From positions 124,001 through 188,000 of the forward strand of contig CAJNYU010000955.1 in NCBI GenBank assembly GCA_905331475.1: 64,000 nt of DNA, in the 5' to 3' direction. The notes below the pieces were generated by a model. That model had not been told where the DNA came from and ran no database searches. It was given only the letters and a program-made list of their open reading frames with translations. Positions 11,042-23,979 of the stretch are shown one piece after another (positions within the stretch are counted from its first letter, which is position 1; every line of letters starts with the position of its first letter). The translations under genes were made by a program, and so were the position numbers. This DNA comes from Rotaria socialis. Its lineage: Eukaryota; Rotifera; Eurotatoria; Philodinida; Philodinidae.

Positions 11042-14000
11042 CCTAAAAAGGCAGAAATAAATAAACTGCATCCTATTTAATATATATGTATGCTTTTGTG
11101 CTCTACGACTATAGACAAACAATAAGATCTTTCTTCTCTATTCTTCTAGCATAAGTACTGCCAGTGTTCAAGACAATAATTGGATGCAACGAAAAAAATG
11201 AGAGAGACAAGAAAAAATACAAAAGTAACAATGAAGAAAAAACGATGTCTTTTTTACTTACAGAGAGTGAGCATTGAATGCATTCTTTGCAGAACAATTT
11301 ATTGTTCTAACAACGTCGGCGTATGTGTTTCTTCTAAAAAAAATAAAGAAAACATAATTTGAGCAATAGCATATCGAAGAGATGATAAAAAAAATTATGT
11401 GTTCATTTAAAAATATGATACTCGCGAATAACAAAATTAATTAACATGAAAATTTATGTGAGCTAATACTAAAATTGTTACATCATAATGATAATAATAT
11501 GTATTTCTATGATCATATATCAAGTCTCTATACATGTATATAATTAAGTAGAATCTTTTCAATAGGGCAATAGAAGATGTTTCTTATGAATTAACTAGAT
11601 TTGAAAACAAAAACAAAACATAAAAAATAAATAATGCGTAACTATTCTAATATAATTTACTGAAGGCTTTCCAAACAAAAAGGAAAGATACCTTCTAAAT
11701 TAGTTGGAAAAAGAACTAAACTATAGTGATTCATTTTTATAAACATCAAATTTTCATGCAAATGAATATTCAGCTATTTTCCGTTTATTTTTACGGCAAT
11801 CCAAACAAAAGTAACGCAGTCAACAAAATAATTGGCATTGTAAATGATTCATAAGATTTCGGCAACATTTTTAATAAGACGTCTTCTTCACTCAAAAAAT
11901 AAAGATTTTTATACAGGATGAAATAATCAGGTGACAATATCAGAAAATCAATATACTGCATGTCAAGTGCACAGTAATAATGCTGGAAGGGCAAAAGAAT
12001 TATCTGCTCTTCAAGAAATACTATCGCAATAACGGTAATAATGTAGGATATTATGCTTGAAGAGTTTCTCCTTCAAATTTAATGGCAAAGAGTTAGAACT
12101 CGTGCTAAAATCTATTTAAATCTTATATGATTACAATTTAATGAAATTCTATTTTTCAAATTGTTTTGTTACAAATTCTAATGAAGAATGTGAAATCTTC
12201 GAGGCATCCTCACTGATCAGTCAATTTTTTTCTGTTAGAAGACAAATAAAAATTCAACTCTTTTTAGTTGTTAAATTCTATTTTGTGTTCAATTTAAAAC
12301 TAAATAAAGTTCTCTAATATATGAAAAAGTCAAAAGATCTTTGAGATCGGAAGAGTAGAAACGTGCACATCGCATTTATGATACACTCAAATGGCCTAAT
12401 TGTTATGATATCAATAATGACATGAACATATTAGACAAGATGTGATTTCAATTGCGCACTCTACGTAAATTGTATTTTTAACTATGACATACAGATTTAT
12501 CTGACTAGCTACTATAGAGACGATTTACTTATTAATGGTTTATTTGGATTTAAATAAAATATTTTGATGCCATGTAATCAGAAAAATATGACTAAAAACT
12601 TTCAAAGAACGAGACATGAGATTTTTCGTCAGTTGACATGTAAAATCCTTGCTTATGTAATATGATAATTTCTACAGTTGATTAAATAAACAGAGAATTT
12701 TAAAATGATGCTATGAAGCTTAAAAAAATGTTCAGCGCTCTTCAAAAATAATTAAGATTTTAACCCAATGATGTACACGAACTGGAAGGCTCTAATAATT
12801 CGTATACTCACACTATCTACCATAATTTTAACAGGGAACATTTAAAAAGATCTGCTATACATACGATCATTTAAAGAATAGATCCATCGCGAATGTTTTC
12901 ATTTCATCATCTATTTCTCACATCAGACGAAACAAGTTCTGGCAGAGCTGACGATAATTATATATCAAATTATTATCTAGCTGTATATCGTTGCTTCTAA
13001 TAAACGTGATTTACTTCTCGTTTTTATCGACTTTATCAGTATTACAAGAGTTTCCTTGAAATTTCTAAAACAAATGATTGGCGACGTTGTTTATATAATT
13101 ACGCATAGGCCACGAGCACTTCTTGATTTTATTTGAAAAAAACAAAAGATAGATCATCAAAAATATTCTTAGTCCTTAAACAAAACCAAGATATAGATTA
13201 TCATACGTATTGAATGCTTCACATAATGGCGTAATGAGACGAACGCTAGAGGGAAATATTTATTGATTTTGAGTGAAGAAAAAAAAAGGATTTTGATCCT
13301 CCTTTCACAGCATTATCCATTCTCTGTAGTCAGGTATGTCGGAAAAATCAAACCAATGTTCAAATGACAATCAATGCATGTGCTCAAAATAAAACCAGTT
13401 CTAAATATCCAGGTGAATGAATCCGACAATGGATCTTATCGAATCCTATGGGATTCGACTCCTCGACAGAATAAGATAGGATTTCTGGACACGGGCCTAT
13501 TGTCAGTCCCGACGGAAAAAATCATTTTCTTATTCACGATCAAATAAGCATTTTGAGCCATCAGAGAGCAAGGGTGATTCGTTAGAGTTGGACCCGTTAA
13601 AATCCAATATCGGATCCAATTGAATCCAATACCAAGGATCCGACTGTAGGTCTATGTCCAGGAATCCCATAAGATTTCGTCGGTTTTATCGAAACACATA
13701 TGGTATTCTGTATATTCACTGTCTGACACTTGTCGGAATCCGATAGGATCCTACTGTCGGAATGATTCTCCTGTATAGTTAATATCAACAGTCAGCAATA
13801 ATATAATGCTTATTGTTGTAGGTTATTGATATTGCTAAATTCTTCTGGTCAAATGTAAATAGTCGGATGACATGAGTGACATCTACTATCAATTTAACTC
13901 TTGGAGAAAGTCTTTCAATCCGCTTTCAAAGCATCAATATCACGTATTGCCGTGCTTTACGTCAAGGTCATCATTGATACGTCTAAAATATCTAACTGAA

Positions 14001-14392
14001 TATACCGTTTGATATCCTACAGATCTATTTGTCTAATTATTCCATTAAATTCAGATGCTGTGTTCCTTCTCAGCGGCATTCGGTTTTGGTTTGCACTCCT
14101 AGACTACGAGCCCTAACCAGTCTATTATCAAAACAGCTGCTAGCTTAAGAACGTATAGCTTCTTTCGGTGGGTGGCTATCTGAGCGACATCTTTTATGTT
14201 ATTTTCCATTGTTTGTAGCACTATTTCAGCAAACTGATGCATTGATGTGATGTGCAAACGTTTCCACCAGAATGACCAATCATTAAGCTTTTCTGGACTA
14301 TTCGGTATCTCTTTCTCATAAATAAATAAGTTTGAACTTTAAAAGTGTAACTCTCTCTTATTGACAAAATATTAAGAATTCTTCATTAAAAG
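11042..14392. other. gene-free stretch with one decayed inverted-repeat element
   Basis: About 3.3 kb. Apart from the inverted-repeat element at 13410-13773 I see only AT-rich sequence and short, unsupported ORFs. Confidence 0.45.
13410..13773. mobile_element. decayed inverted-repeat element, hAT-like ends
   Basis: The left end, CAGGTGAATGAATCCGACA..., and the reverse complement of the right end, CAGGAGAATCATTCCGACA..., align over about 43 bp at roughly 75 percent identity. Both continue with GGATC and TATCG blocks. The interior repeats GGATCCGA-like motifs. CAGG termini suggest hAT. No clear 8-bp target duplication remains, so an old copy. No intact ORF. Confidence 0.45.
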
Positions 14393-14900
14393 ATGTCATC
14401 TACGGAGGGAGCCACGAGTAATAATGCAAGCAACGCTGACGAGTACATTAAACTAAGGGTGGTTGGTCAAGATAACAGTTAGTTTGTTTTTGGTATATAC
14501 TTTATATATCATTGTGGTAGTTTTCTCTTGTATTTTAAGGTGAAGTTCATTTTAAAGTTAAGATGACAACATCCATGGGTAAACTTAAAAAATCCTATGC
14601 TGAACGTCAAGGTAAGACATGAGTCTCATATGTATCTATTTAATTATTTTCAATTGCTTCAGGAGTCACAGTTAGCAGTTTGCGGTAAAATTATTTCATT
14701 TGTGAAATTTATAAAATTTTCATGTTTAGATTTCTCTTTGATGGTAAACGTATAAATGATGATGAAACACCAAAGCTTTTAGAAATGGAAGATAACGATA
14801 CAATTGATGTATACCAAGAACAAGTATGCTAGAAATTTAAACCTATCTTCTATTTATTTTTTCTTGCTTACTATCATTTTAGGTTGGTGGTTCATTTTAA
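14393..14900 (+). CDS. SUMO: SUMO (small ubiquitin-like modifier)
   Basis: Five exons: 14393-14477, 14540-14611, 14663-14684 (22 bp), 14730-14823 and 14883-14900, 96 aa. The protein has a short Ser/Asn-rich flexible N-terminus, then the ubiquitin fold with [59 protein letters not shown] and [10 protein letters not shown]. It ends in Gly-Gly followed by a two-residue Ser-Phe tail, which SUMO proteases remove to expose the diglycine conjugated to lysines. The last exon encodes only the diglycine tail. Length and motifs match animal SUMO1-3. No consensus psi-K-x-E site is evident in the short N-terminus. Plus-strand neighbour of the GON4L gene, 312 bp downstream. Confidence 0.95.
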
Positions 14901-15212
14901 GAGAAATCAACTTTAGGATATGAAAACATTTTTTATTTTTCCTCGTTCGTGTTGTTTGTATGTATATATTAGAATGATCGAAACTGTTTGAAATTTAATC
15001 GTGTTGTCTTTTTCCCCATCGAAACATTCTTGCATTTGATCTTTTGCTTGAAAAACAAAATAGAAACGTGTAATATTAATATAATTATTTTAATTTAATT
15101 TTGTTTTGTTTTTTTGGATGTGTTAAAAAATGTTGTAATGTATTTGTTATGATATAAAAACAAAAAAGGACAATTTGACGATGCATTTGAATTTCTCGTA
15201 GATTAAGAGATA

Positions 15213-18200
15213 ATGAATACACCAAAACGGTATGCTTCGATTTGTTCTTTTTTCTTACAACAATTTGTTCGGTATTAAGATTACTATCAGGTTCTGATGA
15301 TGTATCTGAATATCCAATAACAAGAAGACGATCTAGATCACCAAATCATAATTTAACAACACCGATCGATGATGAAATTGAACAAGTGGCGAAAAGACAC
15401 CATGTACCGAGTGATACTGTTAAACGTATTATCTCGGTAGGTTCTATAAATATATTTCTTTATTTTTCAAGTCTACGTCTAAATGAAAAGTTCGGATTAA
15501 TCCACGATGATTTTATTCGTGGAGCTTTAAATTTTTATGCTTATGAAAGGTTTAAGATGAAAGCTACGAATTTTCAATTTGATTGAAAAAGTGATTTTTA
15601 TTAGGAATCACCAGTGTCTATGATTTTGCGGAAACTTGATAAAACATTAAAATAGTTTTATACATTGTAATTTAAAATAATCATCTAAATACTTTGAGAA
15701 AAGGTAGAAAGGCACAGAGGTTATTTCTAGCAAAAAATAAAAATAAAATTAATAATCAACATTTATTGTAGGATCTTTTAACTGAATCGACAGTGATCGA
15801 CTATCTTCGAACGCGAATAATTCACAATGAATCATCTTTGGTTAATAACGTATATATGATATTGATATTCATCGTAATCATTTCATATTTCACTTGTAGG
15901 CAATCTCAACAGCAGGATCTGATGAGTCTCTTCTTCCTTCTTCGAATTATTTCGATGTATCATCTCAAGTCAATTCTTCTTCGAATATGCTTTCCTCAGA
16001 TCAACAACAAAATTTGTTACCAACAACTATGGTCGATGAGTATGATCCACTTTGGCTTGAGTTTCTTCAATCATTTAATACAGTTGATAATAATTCCAAT
16101 ATACAACAAAATACAACACAATCAAATTTTACTTTCGATTCATTGTTTAGTGAAGATGATGATGATGAAGAATTCATTGGACCTGATGATGTAAATAATA
16201 TTGAAACTATCGATGAACGAAAACTACGAGTATCAAGTACGTTGGATCACGATTATATTGTCAAAAAAAAATTAAAAACGTAATATTATTTCCTTTTTTT
16301 AAGGACGTGAATTAGCGTTACTATTAAAAGATAGTACAGCATCGCCAGATAATAATATGTAAGTTCAAAATCAATTTTAGAGTAATTTTAAAAAAGAAAA
16401 ATAATTTTTTTTAGAAATACTTTTCCTGACGAAGAAATTCTTCGTGGTGATCAATATGAATCTTTATGGACAGAATTTTTAGCTTCTCTTCAACCAGGAA
16501 ACGATCAACAACAAGATAAACAACAAACATCTCTGATAACAACAACAGAAGAAGATGATAATGATGATGATCCTGAATTTCAACTTGCCGATACTGAAAA
16601 TGATATTGAGGATGATTATGAAGATGAGTTATATGTTTCAAGTAAAATTTTCATCTTTTTGTAATTCTTTATGGATGTTTTTGTTTTTCTGTAGGACGTG
16701 AATTAGCGCTACTTTTGGAAGATAATGCTTCGATCTTAAATAATGAAGAATTTCCAAATAGGTATGCACGAAAAAACAGTTATTTCAATAGTTTCAAGAT
16801 TTTAGATCGAGAAAATGACAGAATTGTTATAACGGGATGTAAAAACCAATGGTTAAGTTCAAGATGAGAATATTTTATTTAGAGTTGATTCTTTAAAAGC
16901 GTTTCTTTTTTCACTAAGTTTGTATTGATACTAAATAAATATAAAAAAGATTGACTCATTGAGGTCACACTCATTCAGCTTTAATTATGATACAGCCTAC
17001 AACTTTTACATTAGATTCTATGCGAATAAACTACTTATTCTGTGAAGTATTCAATAGGAATCAATGTAAAAAATAAAGGTTCTACCAAGAACAGTTTTTT
17101 TTCTAGAGATCTGCGAATATTTGTTTTTTTCCATGATAGTTTACTGTAATAAAACGCTAAGGGTACTAGTAGGCTTATCAATACCAAGCACTGATAGTTA
17201 TATTCGTTGCAAAATTAAGGCATGAAGTCTATGAAAAGATGTCCTCTATTTACAACGATACACTCTGATATTAAAGCGGAAACTATTATTATCTTACACT
17301 ATGTACACTAATTCAACTGCTAATAAACAATACCAGCATATTTTCAGGTTTACTGCTTAACAATTCAGTAAAACTAATTGCCAAGAATAATTAATTTCTA
17401 TTTTGCATTGTAAACCACTCAGATCTAAAATTTATTTTTCATTGACCCTATGGTATATGTAATGCGCGAAACACGAGTGATAATAAGAATGGATATGCAA
17501 GTGATCAGAGTTGAAATAATTAATTCGAAATTTTCATGATTGTTATCAGTGATTTTATTTTTTAAAGTTATATTTCTTTATCATTTCTGTTTCGTAGTAA
17601 TGAATTTATGAATCCTGAATCAGTTTCATCGACTACAACTTCTTCTACGATACCAAAAACACTTGAATTTCGAATCACATCTGAACAATGTGATATTCTA
17701 CAATATCAATTAACAGCTGTAAATTTTGCTCTTAATCAATTGGCTTTTATTGTATTTTTATTTGTAGTATATTCAATTATTAACTCAATATATCCTATTG
17801 AAACGTGAAACCAATTCATTATTATCCGATGATGAGTCGGCTCAACAATTATTTGTAAAATTATTGTTAACACAAAACTATTATCATTGTTTCGTGGTTT
17901 TATTTTAGAAAGACCTTATTTTTTTTCGTGATAAACAATCGAATTCAATCTTGAATATACCTTTATTGACTGAAGCTCAACATTTAATTGAAACTTCAGC
18001 ACCACCTACTCGAAGAAAAGCTTTTGGTATGATAAATTACTCATTTTTTGAAAATCATCATCATTTGTTTTTCTAAAAAACTCTCACTAGGTAATCATCT
18101 TTCATTTTATTTAATGGACAGATTTTGTAAAAGTTCGGCTTTTGTACATGATTCATTATTACCAACTTGTTTATTATCGTCCACAAATTCCAATATTCCA

Positions 18201-18890
18201 ACACTATTGAATGAACAAACATCAAGAAATTTTGTATCCGGTGAAGACTGGTTTGTCTGATAGAGTTCATTTTTTTCGAAAAGAAAAGAAAATTTGATTT
18301 GATTTGTAAAAATCTAGTTTAATCGCACTTGGTCTCGAACAAAATGATGGGAAAATGTTAATTATTGGTCATAGCGAAAAGGCTATTAATGATCGTCTTA
18401 ACAGCCTTCGCTATGGTCGAGTTCGACGTGGAAAACAAAATGCAGTAAAAGCTTTCTTTACTTATGGTTCTGTTCCTGATATTTCCTTAAGTCCTTGGTA
18501 TCATGTTCCAAATGAATTTGATATAAAACACATTTATCCAAATGGGCTCATTGATAAAATCAATGTTGTTTTTCCTTCATGGTTTCGAATGGTAAGCTTG
18601 ACATTTTATTGTAACATCAAAGAAGAAATATATATGTTTTGTAGTCTTATAAACGTTCAAGACAACTACTAAAAAGTACAAATGATTCTCTTATTTCATC
18701 ATCAACAACTACACCAACAATTTCAAGAACCGATGCAAATGATGATCTCTCTCCATCAACTGTTTATGTTGTTGTTGAAGGTTCATCGTCAAACTCTCGA
18801 ACAACAACATCACCTAATAAAGTTTTACAACAAATTCATATGTTACATTTATTAAATTCTTATCCGAAACTACAACCAAGACAACAATAA
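15213..18890 (+). CDS. GON4L: GON4-like nuclear protein
   Basis: Thirteen exons: 15213-15229, 15280-15436, 15772-15849, 15900-16236, 16304-16358, 16415-16641, 16695-16761, 17598-17718, 17768-17854, 17909-18026, 18091-18250, 18318-18591 and 18645-18890, giving 647 aa with all phases closing. Regions resembling GON4L/YARP proteins are: acidic stretches ending in VSRRELALLL; a RITSEQCDILQYQL...YIQLLTQYILL helical block; and EDCLIALGLEQ followed by a SANT/Myb-like domain and basic RRGKQNAVKAFF. GON4L is a nuclear transcriptional regulator in animals (family knowledge). The protein is much shorter than vertebrate GON4L. Exons 4-5 and 6-7 encode two copies of one module (see findings). Intron 7 is 836 bp, far longer than the rest. 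AATAAA follows at about 18987. Confidence 0.72.
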
Positions 18891-20678
18891 TCATCATCAT
18901 CATCCTGGTTAAATCTTGTTAGATTTATTATTTTTTTGTTTATTTTTTCTATTGTAAAATATCTTTATTTAATTTTGATATGATGAAATAAAAGCCATCG
19001 TAATTATTAAAAGGAATTTTCTGGTAAAGTCTTACGAGTAAATATCATAGACGAACGGCGTACCAACATGATAATAGATTGACCGCTAGTGTAAATGTTT
19101 TGTTTAGATACTGTCTATGATATGGATGAGAAACGAAACAGATCAACATTCTTTGTAAAAAAGTATCAAATGAAAAACAAATTTCTATTGTCTTTTGTTA
19201 ATTCTGGTCAACTCTTATTTATTATAAATCGTTGCGAATTACTAGACACAAGAAAATCAGATTCGACAAAGAAGTTGTTCACGTGAATGTCATATCAAAT
19301 TTGTGTAATTTGTTAAAGGACTCCGCTCAAAACTATTCTCATAATCGTAATGATTTTTCTTTGATTGTTGTGGTTGATTCGATACTTCTTATACTTAAAG
19401 CGTGGAAATCGATTCCAAACAAATCTAAGACAGACACAAATTCATGCAAGTAAAAAAGCTTTAACATTACCTATAATAGTTCGTTACTGAAATCAGCAAG
19501 TGCACAATTGACATAGTCGAATTAACCCACGAAAGATGCAACGACCGATGCCAATATTTATATTGAACAAATATGAAAAATAAGTTGACATCAATGATAC
19601 TGTATATTTCTTTAAACTAAATTCAAAATGTCAAGTGATTCAATCTGTGTCTTTTATGCCTATGATTAATAACACTATTAAATGTTCAACATTGGAAACA
19701 CTTTGGAAATAAATATTATCAATGTAGTAAGGAAAATTACGAAAAATGATTGTTATTTTAAGTTGTTTCAAATTAGAACATACATTGTCAACAAAAAATT
19801 TGAGCACGAAAATAAATTGGCGTTTTTTCATTTCGAGCATGTTCCTATCTCAGCATGCTCTCGTGTGCGTGTTCTGCTGCTGATTTTGATGGGTCTGCTT
19901 CAACTACATGATTAAAATTAGCAACAAGTTTCAATCTCAAAACCATTGATTGTGACGATAAAAGTTTCTTTTTTTTTCGAAAAAACTCATTTATTTTATT
20001 TTTATGATTAGCAATTCTCATATCTGATGTTGCTTAGTTTTTGGAAATATATAACTGTTAAGTAATATGTCATCATTGTTCTTGCATTTTATTCTACATA
20101 GACATGATACATTTCATATCATCAGACGCAATTTGTAGAAATCAGTGATCATGTCGAAAATTATTAGATGACATGTACTTTGAAAGATTTCTAGACAATA
20201 TCCTTGGAATTCATTCTTTTTTCTTCGTCACATTCTTCGGTTAAGATAATAGAAGAGAAAACCTTGCACATTGTTTTTTATTATCGACGAGACAATTACT
20301 GGTATCAATAGATACTGCAGAAAATATTCGTTTAGTGAGAAGAGCAATACAGCTGTTTCAAATAGATAAGGCTGCAAAGCACTAATACGAGCATAGAAAA
20401 GCTGTTAAAAAGGACTACGCTTGAAGTGCTTCATAAATTGGTATAAAAGCAGACTAGTGATGTTATATAATTCATGCATAACATATAGCTAGAAGTTCCC
20501 TGAGATATACGTAATGGATGTGGAGACATTTGCATTCCCTGTAAAATTTAGTAGAGTGATAAATACTATGCTTTTTCTCTTGTAACGATTTATTCTGTAT
20601 ATTTTCATTGAATTAAAATATCAGCAAAACTCTAAGAGATCTATAGAAATTTATTAATTCATAATAAACATATTTATT
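18891..20678. other. intergenic, AT-rich
   Basis: About 1.8 kb. It holds only short ORFs (62-77 codons) without family features. No repeat structure noticed. Confidence 0.45.
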
Positions 20679-21579
20679 TTATTTCTTTTTCGTAACTGTA
20701 AATGAAGCTTTTCCCAAATCATAATTTCCCGAATGTGGATGATGTGAATCACATTCTCCGTTACAAAATTGTGCCGTCACATTATAAGTACCTACTAGGA
20801 AACTATCACAAATTCCTATTCAAAAGAAAATTAAAAGAAATTATAATTACATATACATGTTGAAGTTAAATTTACTTTTTGTTGGATCACAATTCAAGGC
20901 TGTTAACGTTTTAAGACCAATTTTTTCGCTATATGTACCAGGTTTTTTAGCTTCAATGAGGAAATCATTACTATCTGTTTCATTGGTAGGGTCAGTGATA
21001 TCCAATCGTAGCATACTTGTGCCAGTTCCATTCAAGGATTTAAATGAACAATCAATAACAAATGTAGTACCTTGTGGACCAGTACTTGGTAAAACACTAA
21101 ATTTGACAAATTTAGCATCACCATTATCATTAACTAAGTAAAAGAGAAAAATATTTTCATGGATCAAATCTTTTTCTTATTTTAATCTTACTTGGACATA
21201 AACGGGCTATTTCACAATACCAAATTGGATCTGGATCAGCAGCAATAATGAAATGAATAAACTCATCAATACCAAGAGCATCACATGCTAGATCACACAT
21301 AGTACCAATAAACGATGAACTTTTATTAGCAACGATACTGCATAATTTATTACAGTCTGCCAAAATACCTTCATCGAGAATTGCATTGAGTATAACATTA
21401 ATGGCTGCTACGGCTTCATTTATACACATGGGACAAAGATCAAGGTCAACATTTTTCTCGCGATCATCAGTTGTTAAACGTTCGAAGTTTTTTGATGGCG
21501 TATTAAATGAACGAGTAGCATTCGAAAAGCCAACAGCAACAACAACAACAAGGAGTATGATACTAAGAATCTTATACAT
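20679..21579 (-). CDS. Countin-like secreted saposin-B protein, copy 1
   Basis: Three exons on the minus strand: 21579-21192, 21133-20876 and 20815-20679, 260 aa. The start is set by a clean signal peptide (MYKILSIILLVVVVAVGFSNA); an in-frame ATG upstream would bury it. Residues ~45-130 form a saposin-B-type domain with paired cysteines: CPMC, CNKLC, CDLAC, WYCEIARLCP. The second half has INDNGDAKF, GPQGTTFVIDC and PGTYSEKIG blocks, as in Dictyostelium countin (a secreted counting-factor subunit), and ends with a Cys-containing CNGECDSHHPH motif. Role in an animal is unknown. Lipid or membrane interaction is only a saposin-family inference. Same exon plan as copy 2, 727 bp upstream. Confidence 0.78.
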
Positions 21580-22305
21580 TTTGTGTGTCTGTGTGTTTTT
21601 TTTTATATTAGTAAATTTAAAAGAACACTTTTTATTGGAAGATTCTGCCAATAAATATCCTCGTAGTGAGAAGAAATAAATCTGTTAAAAATAGTTAAGC
21701 ATCAACATATAGAGTTAATCTAACACAAATGGTCAAATATTCACACCATACTTTTTCTATTTTGAGTCTATTATTAGGCATGATGGTTCTAAGGTGTACT
21801 GCACACTTTGAAAATAGACTAATAAATATACAAAATCAAATTTGAAGATAGATTCATCGTATCTGAGAATATAGACAATATCTTTTTAACCATAATCACA
21901 TCTGAATGGGTTTCAGCTATACATGTTGCCTATTAAAATAGATTGAAATCAGTAAGAACAAACTACATATTACCAACATTATAGATATAGTTTAATCATA
22001 ACTTTAGTAATACAGATATGTTTTACCATGAAATTTGATTTCATACATTCATATATCATGCATAGGAATAAAATGGAAATCAATTGTCTATACATTCCAG
22101 TATTCATTCAATTGAAAAAATATTTACGATAAACACTGATGAAACATATCTTATATTTGCAACAGAGAATAGATTTTATAGTATTTTTTTATGTGTCAAC
22201 ACATAAAAATAAAAGTATGCTTAGTCATAATTACATAAGAAAACTTAGATGTGATATTACTACATTTATTTATTTTCATCAAAAAAGAAATGAATGCATT
22301 GTTTA
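21580..22305. other. intergenic between the countin-like copies
   Basis: About 0.7 kb, AT-rich. Upstream region of copy 1 and 3' flank of copy 2. No gene seen. Confidence 0.4.
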
Positions 22306-23192
22306 TTATTCAGATATTACAAATGGACCCGTAGCTGTATCATACAGTTGAGTATGAGGATGATGTGAACCACATTGTCCATTGCAAAGAAGAACTGTGA
22401 CAGTATATGTACCGGGTACCCATGATTCACACTCGTCTATAATTCAAAAGCTAATCAGTTTCTCATATGAAAATAATAAATAACGTTTACCTTGTGTAGG
22501 ATCACAATCTGGGTCGGGACTAGCGTCAACACTAATACGATCCCCATACGTACCTGGTTTTTGTGCTTCAACTAAGAAACTAGCGGATAATGGAATTTTA
22601 TCAACGGTTTTGATTGCAACAATTAGTTCACCAGTACCAGTTCCGTTATTTGATACATAGGCAAAATCAATACTAAATGTCGTACCTTGTGGACCATGGG
22701 GTGGTAAAATAGCAAATGACTTAAATTTCGCATCGCCATTATCGTTGACTAAAAAGAAAAAGTTTCATTAAATTTAATCATAAAAGTAAAACAATAGTTT
22801 ATTTTACTTGGACAAATTTTTATTCTTTCACAATAATAAATTGGATCAATATCAGCTTTGTCAACTATTTTAACGAATTCTTCGATTCCCAGAACATCAC
22901 AACCAAATGTACACAGAAATCCTAAAAGGCTTGATCCTGACTTTTCAGCAACAAGATCACATAAATCACCACATGTATTCATAACACCATATTGAAGAAT
23001 AACATCAAGAACAAGTTCAATCAAATCACCGTACGTATTAATACATTGTGGACACCAATCAATACCATTATTACTTGTTTTCAATGGTAATAGGGCACGT
23101 TCAATATGCTTTGATCGAATATTGAATGTACGTGTACCAGCCGATACACTACTAACAACAAGAAGAGCCACCAGAACAAGAGCCTTGCACAT
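22306..23192 (-). CDS. Countin-like secreted saposin-B protein, copy 2
   Basis: Three exons on the minus strand: 23192-22808, 22748-22491 and 22436-22306, 257 aa. Signal peptide MCKALVLVALLVVSSVSAG; saposin-B cysteines in CPQC, CGDLC, CTFGC and YYCERIKICP; then INDNGDAKFKSF, GPQGTTFSIDF, KPGTYGDRIS and CNGQCGSHHPH blocks. Exon 2 is 258 nt in both copies and both introns fall at the same codons and phases, so the pair arose by tandem duplication. Sequence between copies has diverged strongly, so the duplication is not recent. Copy 2 is slightly shorter at the C-terminus and lacks the basic KKK tail of copy 1. Confidence 0.78.
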
Positions 23193-23979
23193 TTTATTTT
23201 CCTTGATAGACGATTGAATGAAAATCCAATTGTTTTTACCGAAGGTAATAAATATTCTGATCGTGGGAAGAAAACAGTATGTTCCAAATGTTTTCGATAA
23301 CATGAAAAAGAACATTGTTTTTTGTCCAGGTAATTAACCAAAAAAGGCAAAACAATCATTCAGGATGATACTATTTTTGATTTCAAGATTTTAAAAATGG
23401 AGTGACATTTGTTGTACTCATTTTATGAAATATCCCTAACTTATTAGTTATATAGGTTATAATATTTATTTTTATTGATATCTATGCTAGACATACAGAA
23501 ATTCAAAACATAATCTACTGTATGGGACAGTGAAATAAGTCAACATAAAATAGAAGTCTCCATATATAGTGGATTTTTTTTTACTTCTATCAAGATCGAT
23601 TCTTTTCAGTTTTATAATATGTAGCTTGAATTTTCTCGAAAAATAAGGGCATTTGCCAATAATTTGTTGAAAGAAAATTGTTCGTAGCATTGCTTTTATT
23701 CTTTAAGTAAACAGACTATCTTGTATAATGCACAATCGTATATATGAAAAAAAAACGAACGATTCAACTTTTGTCAGGAACAAATAAATGAATTAGTGAG
23801 CGAAGAGAATAGATTCCTTCAGAAAATGGTTAGTAATGAAAAACTGCCGTACTTTATGAAATAAAATAATATTTAGAGACGAGGCTTGTATTTCAAATTT
23901 TTATGTTTTTTTTTTATAGTATTCTATTTATTTATTAATTTATTTAGAAAAAATTTACAAAATAAAAGACAAACAGGGT
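23193..23979. other. intergenic, AT-rich
   Basis: Upstream of countin-like copy 2 and 3' flank of the BTB gene. A short plus-strand stretch at about 23775-23828 reads as a charged helical fragment (ELVSEENRFLQKM) that I cannot connect to a gene. Confidence 0.35.

Noticed and set aside
12344..12355. AGATCGGAAGAG, identical to the first 12 bases of a common sequencing adapter
   Set aside because: The match stops after 12 bases and the flanks are ordinary AT-rich genomic sequence. A chance match is more likely than adapter contamination, but read coverage here could be checked.
19095..19915. Several overlapping ORFs of 62-77 codons on both strands
   Set aside because: No similarity to known families, no splice-phase support, and a length expected by chance.
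21580..21651. Upstream ATG extending countin-like copy 1
   Set aside because: It would place 24 polar residues ahead of a textbook signal peptide; the inner ATG matches copy 2.
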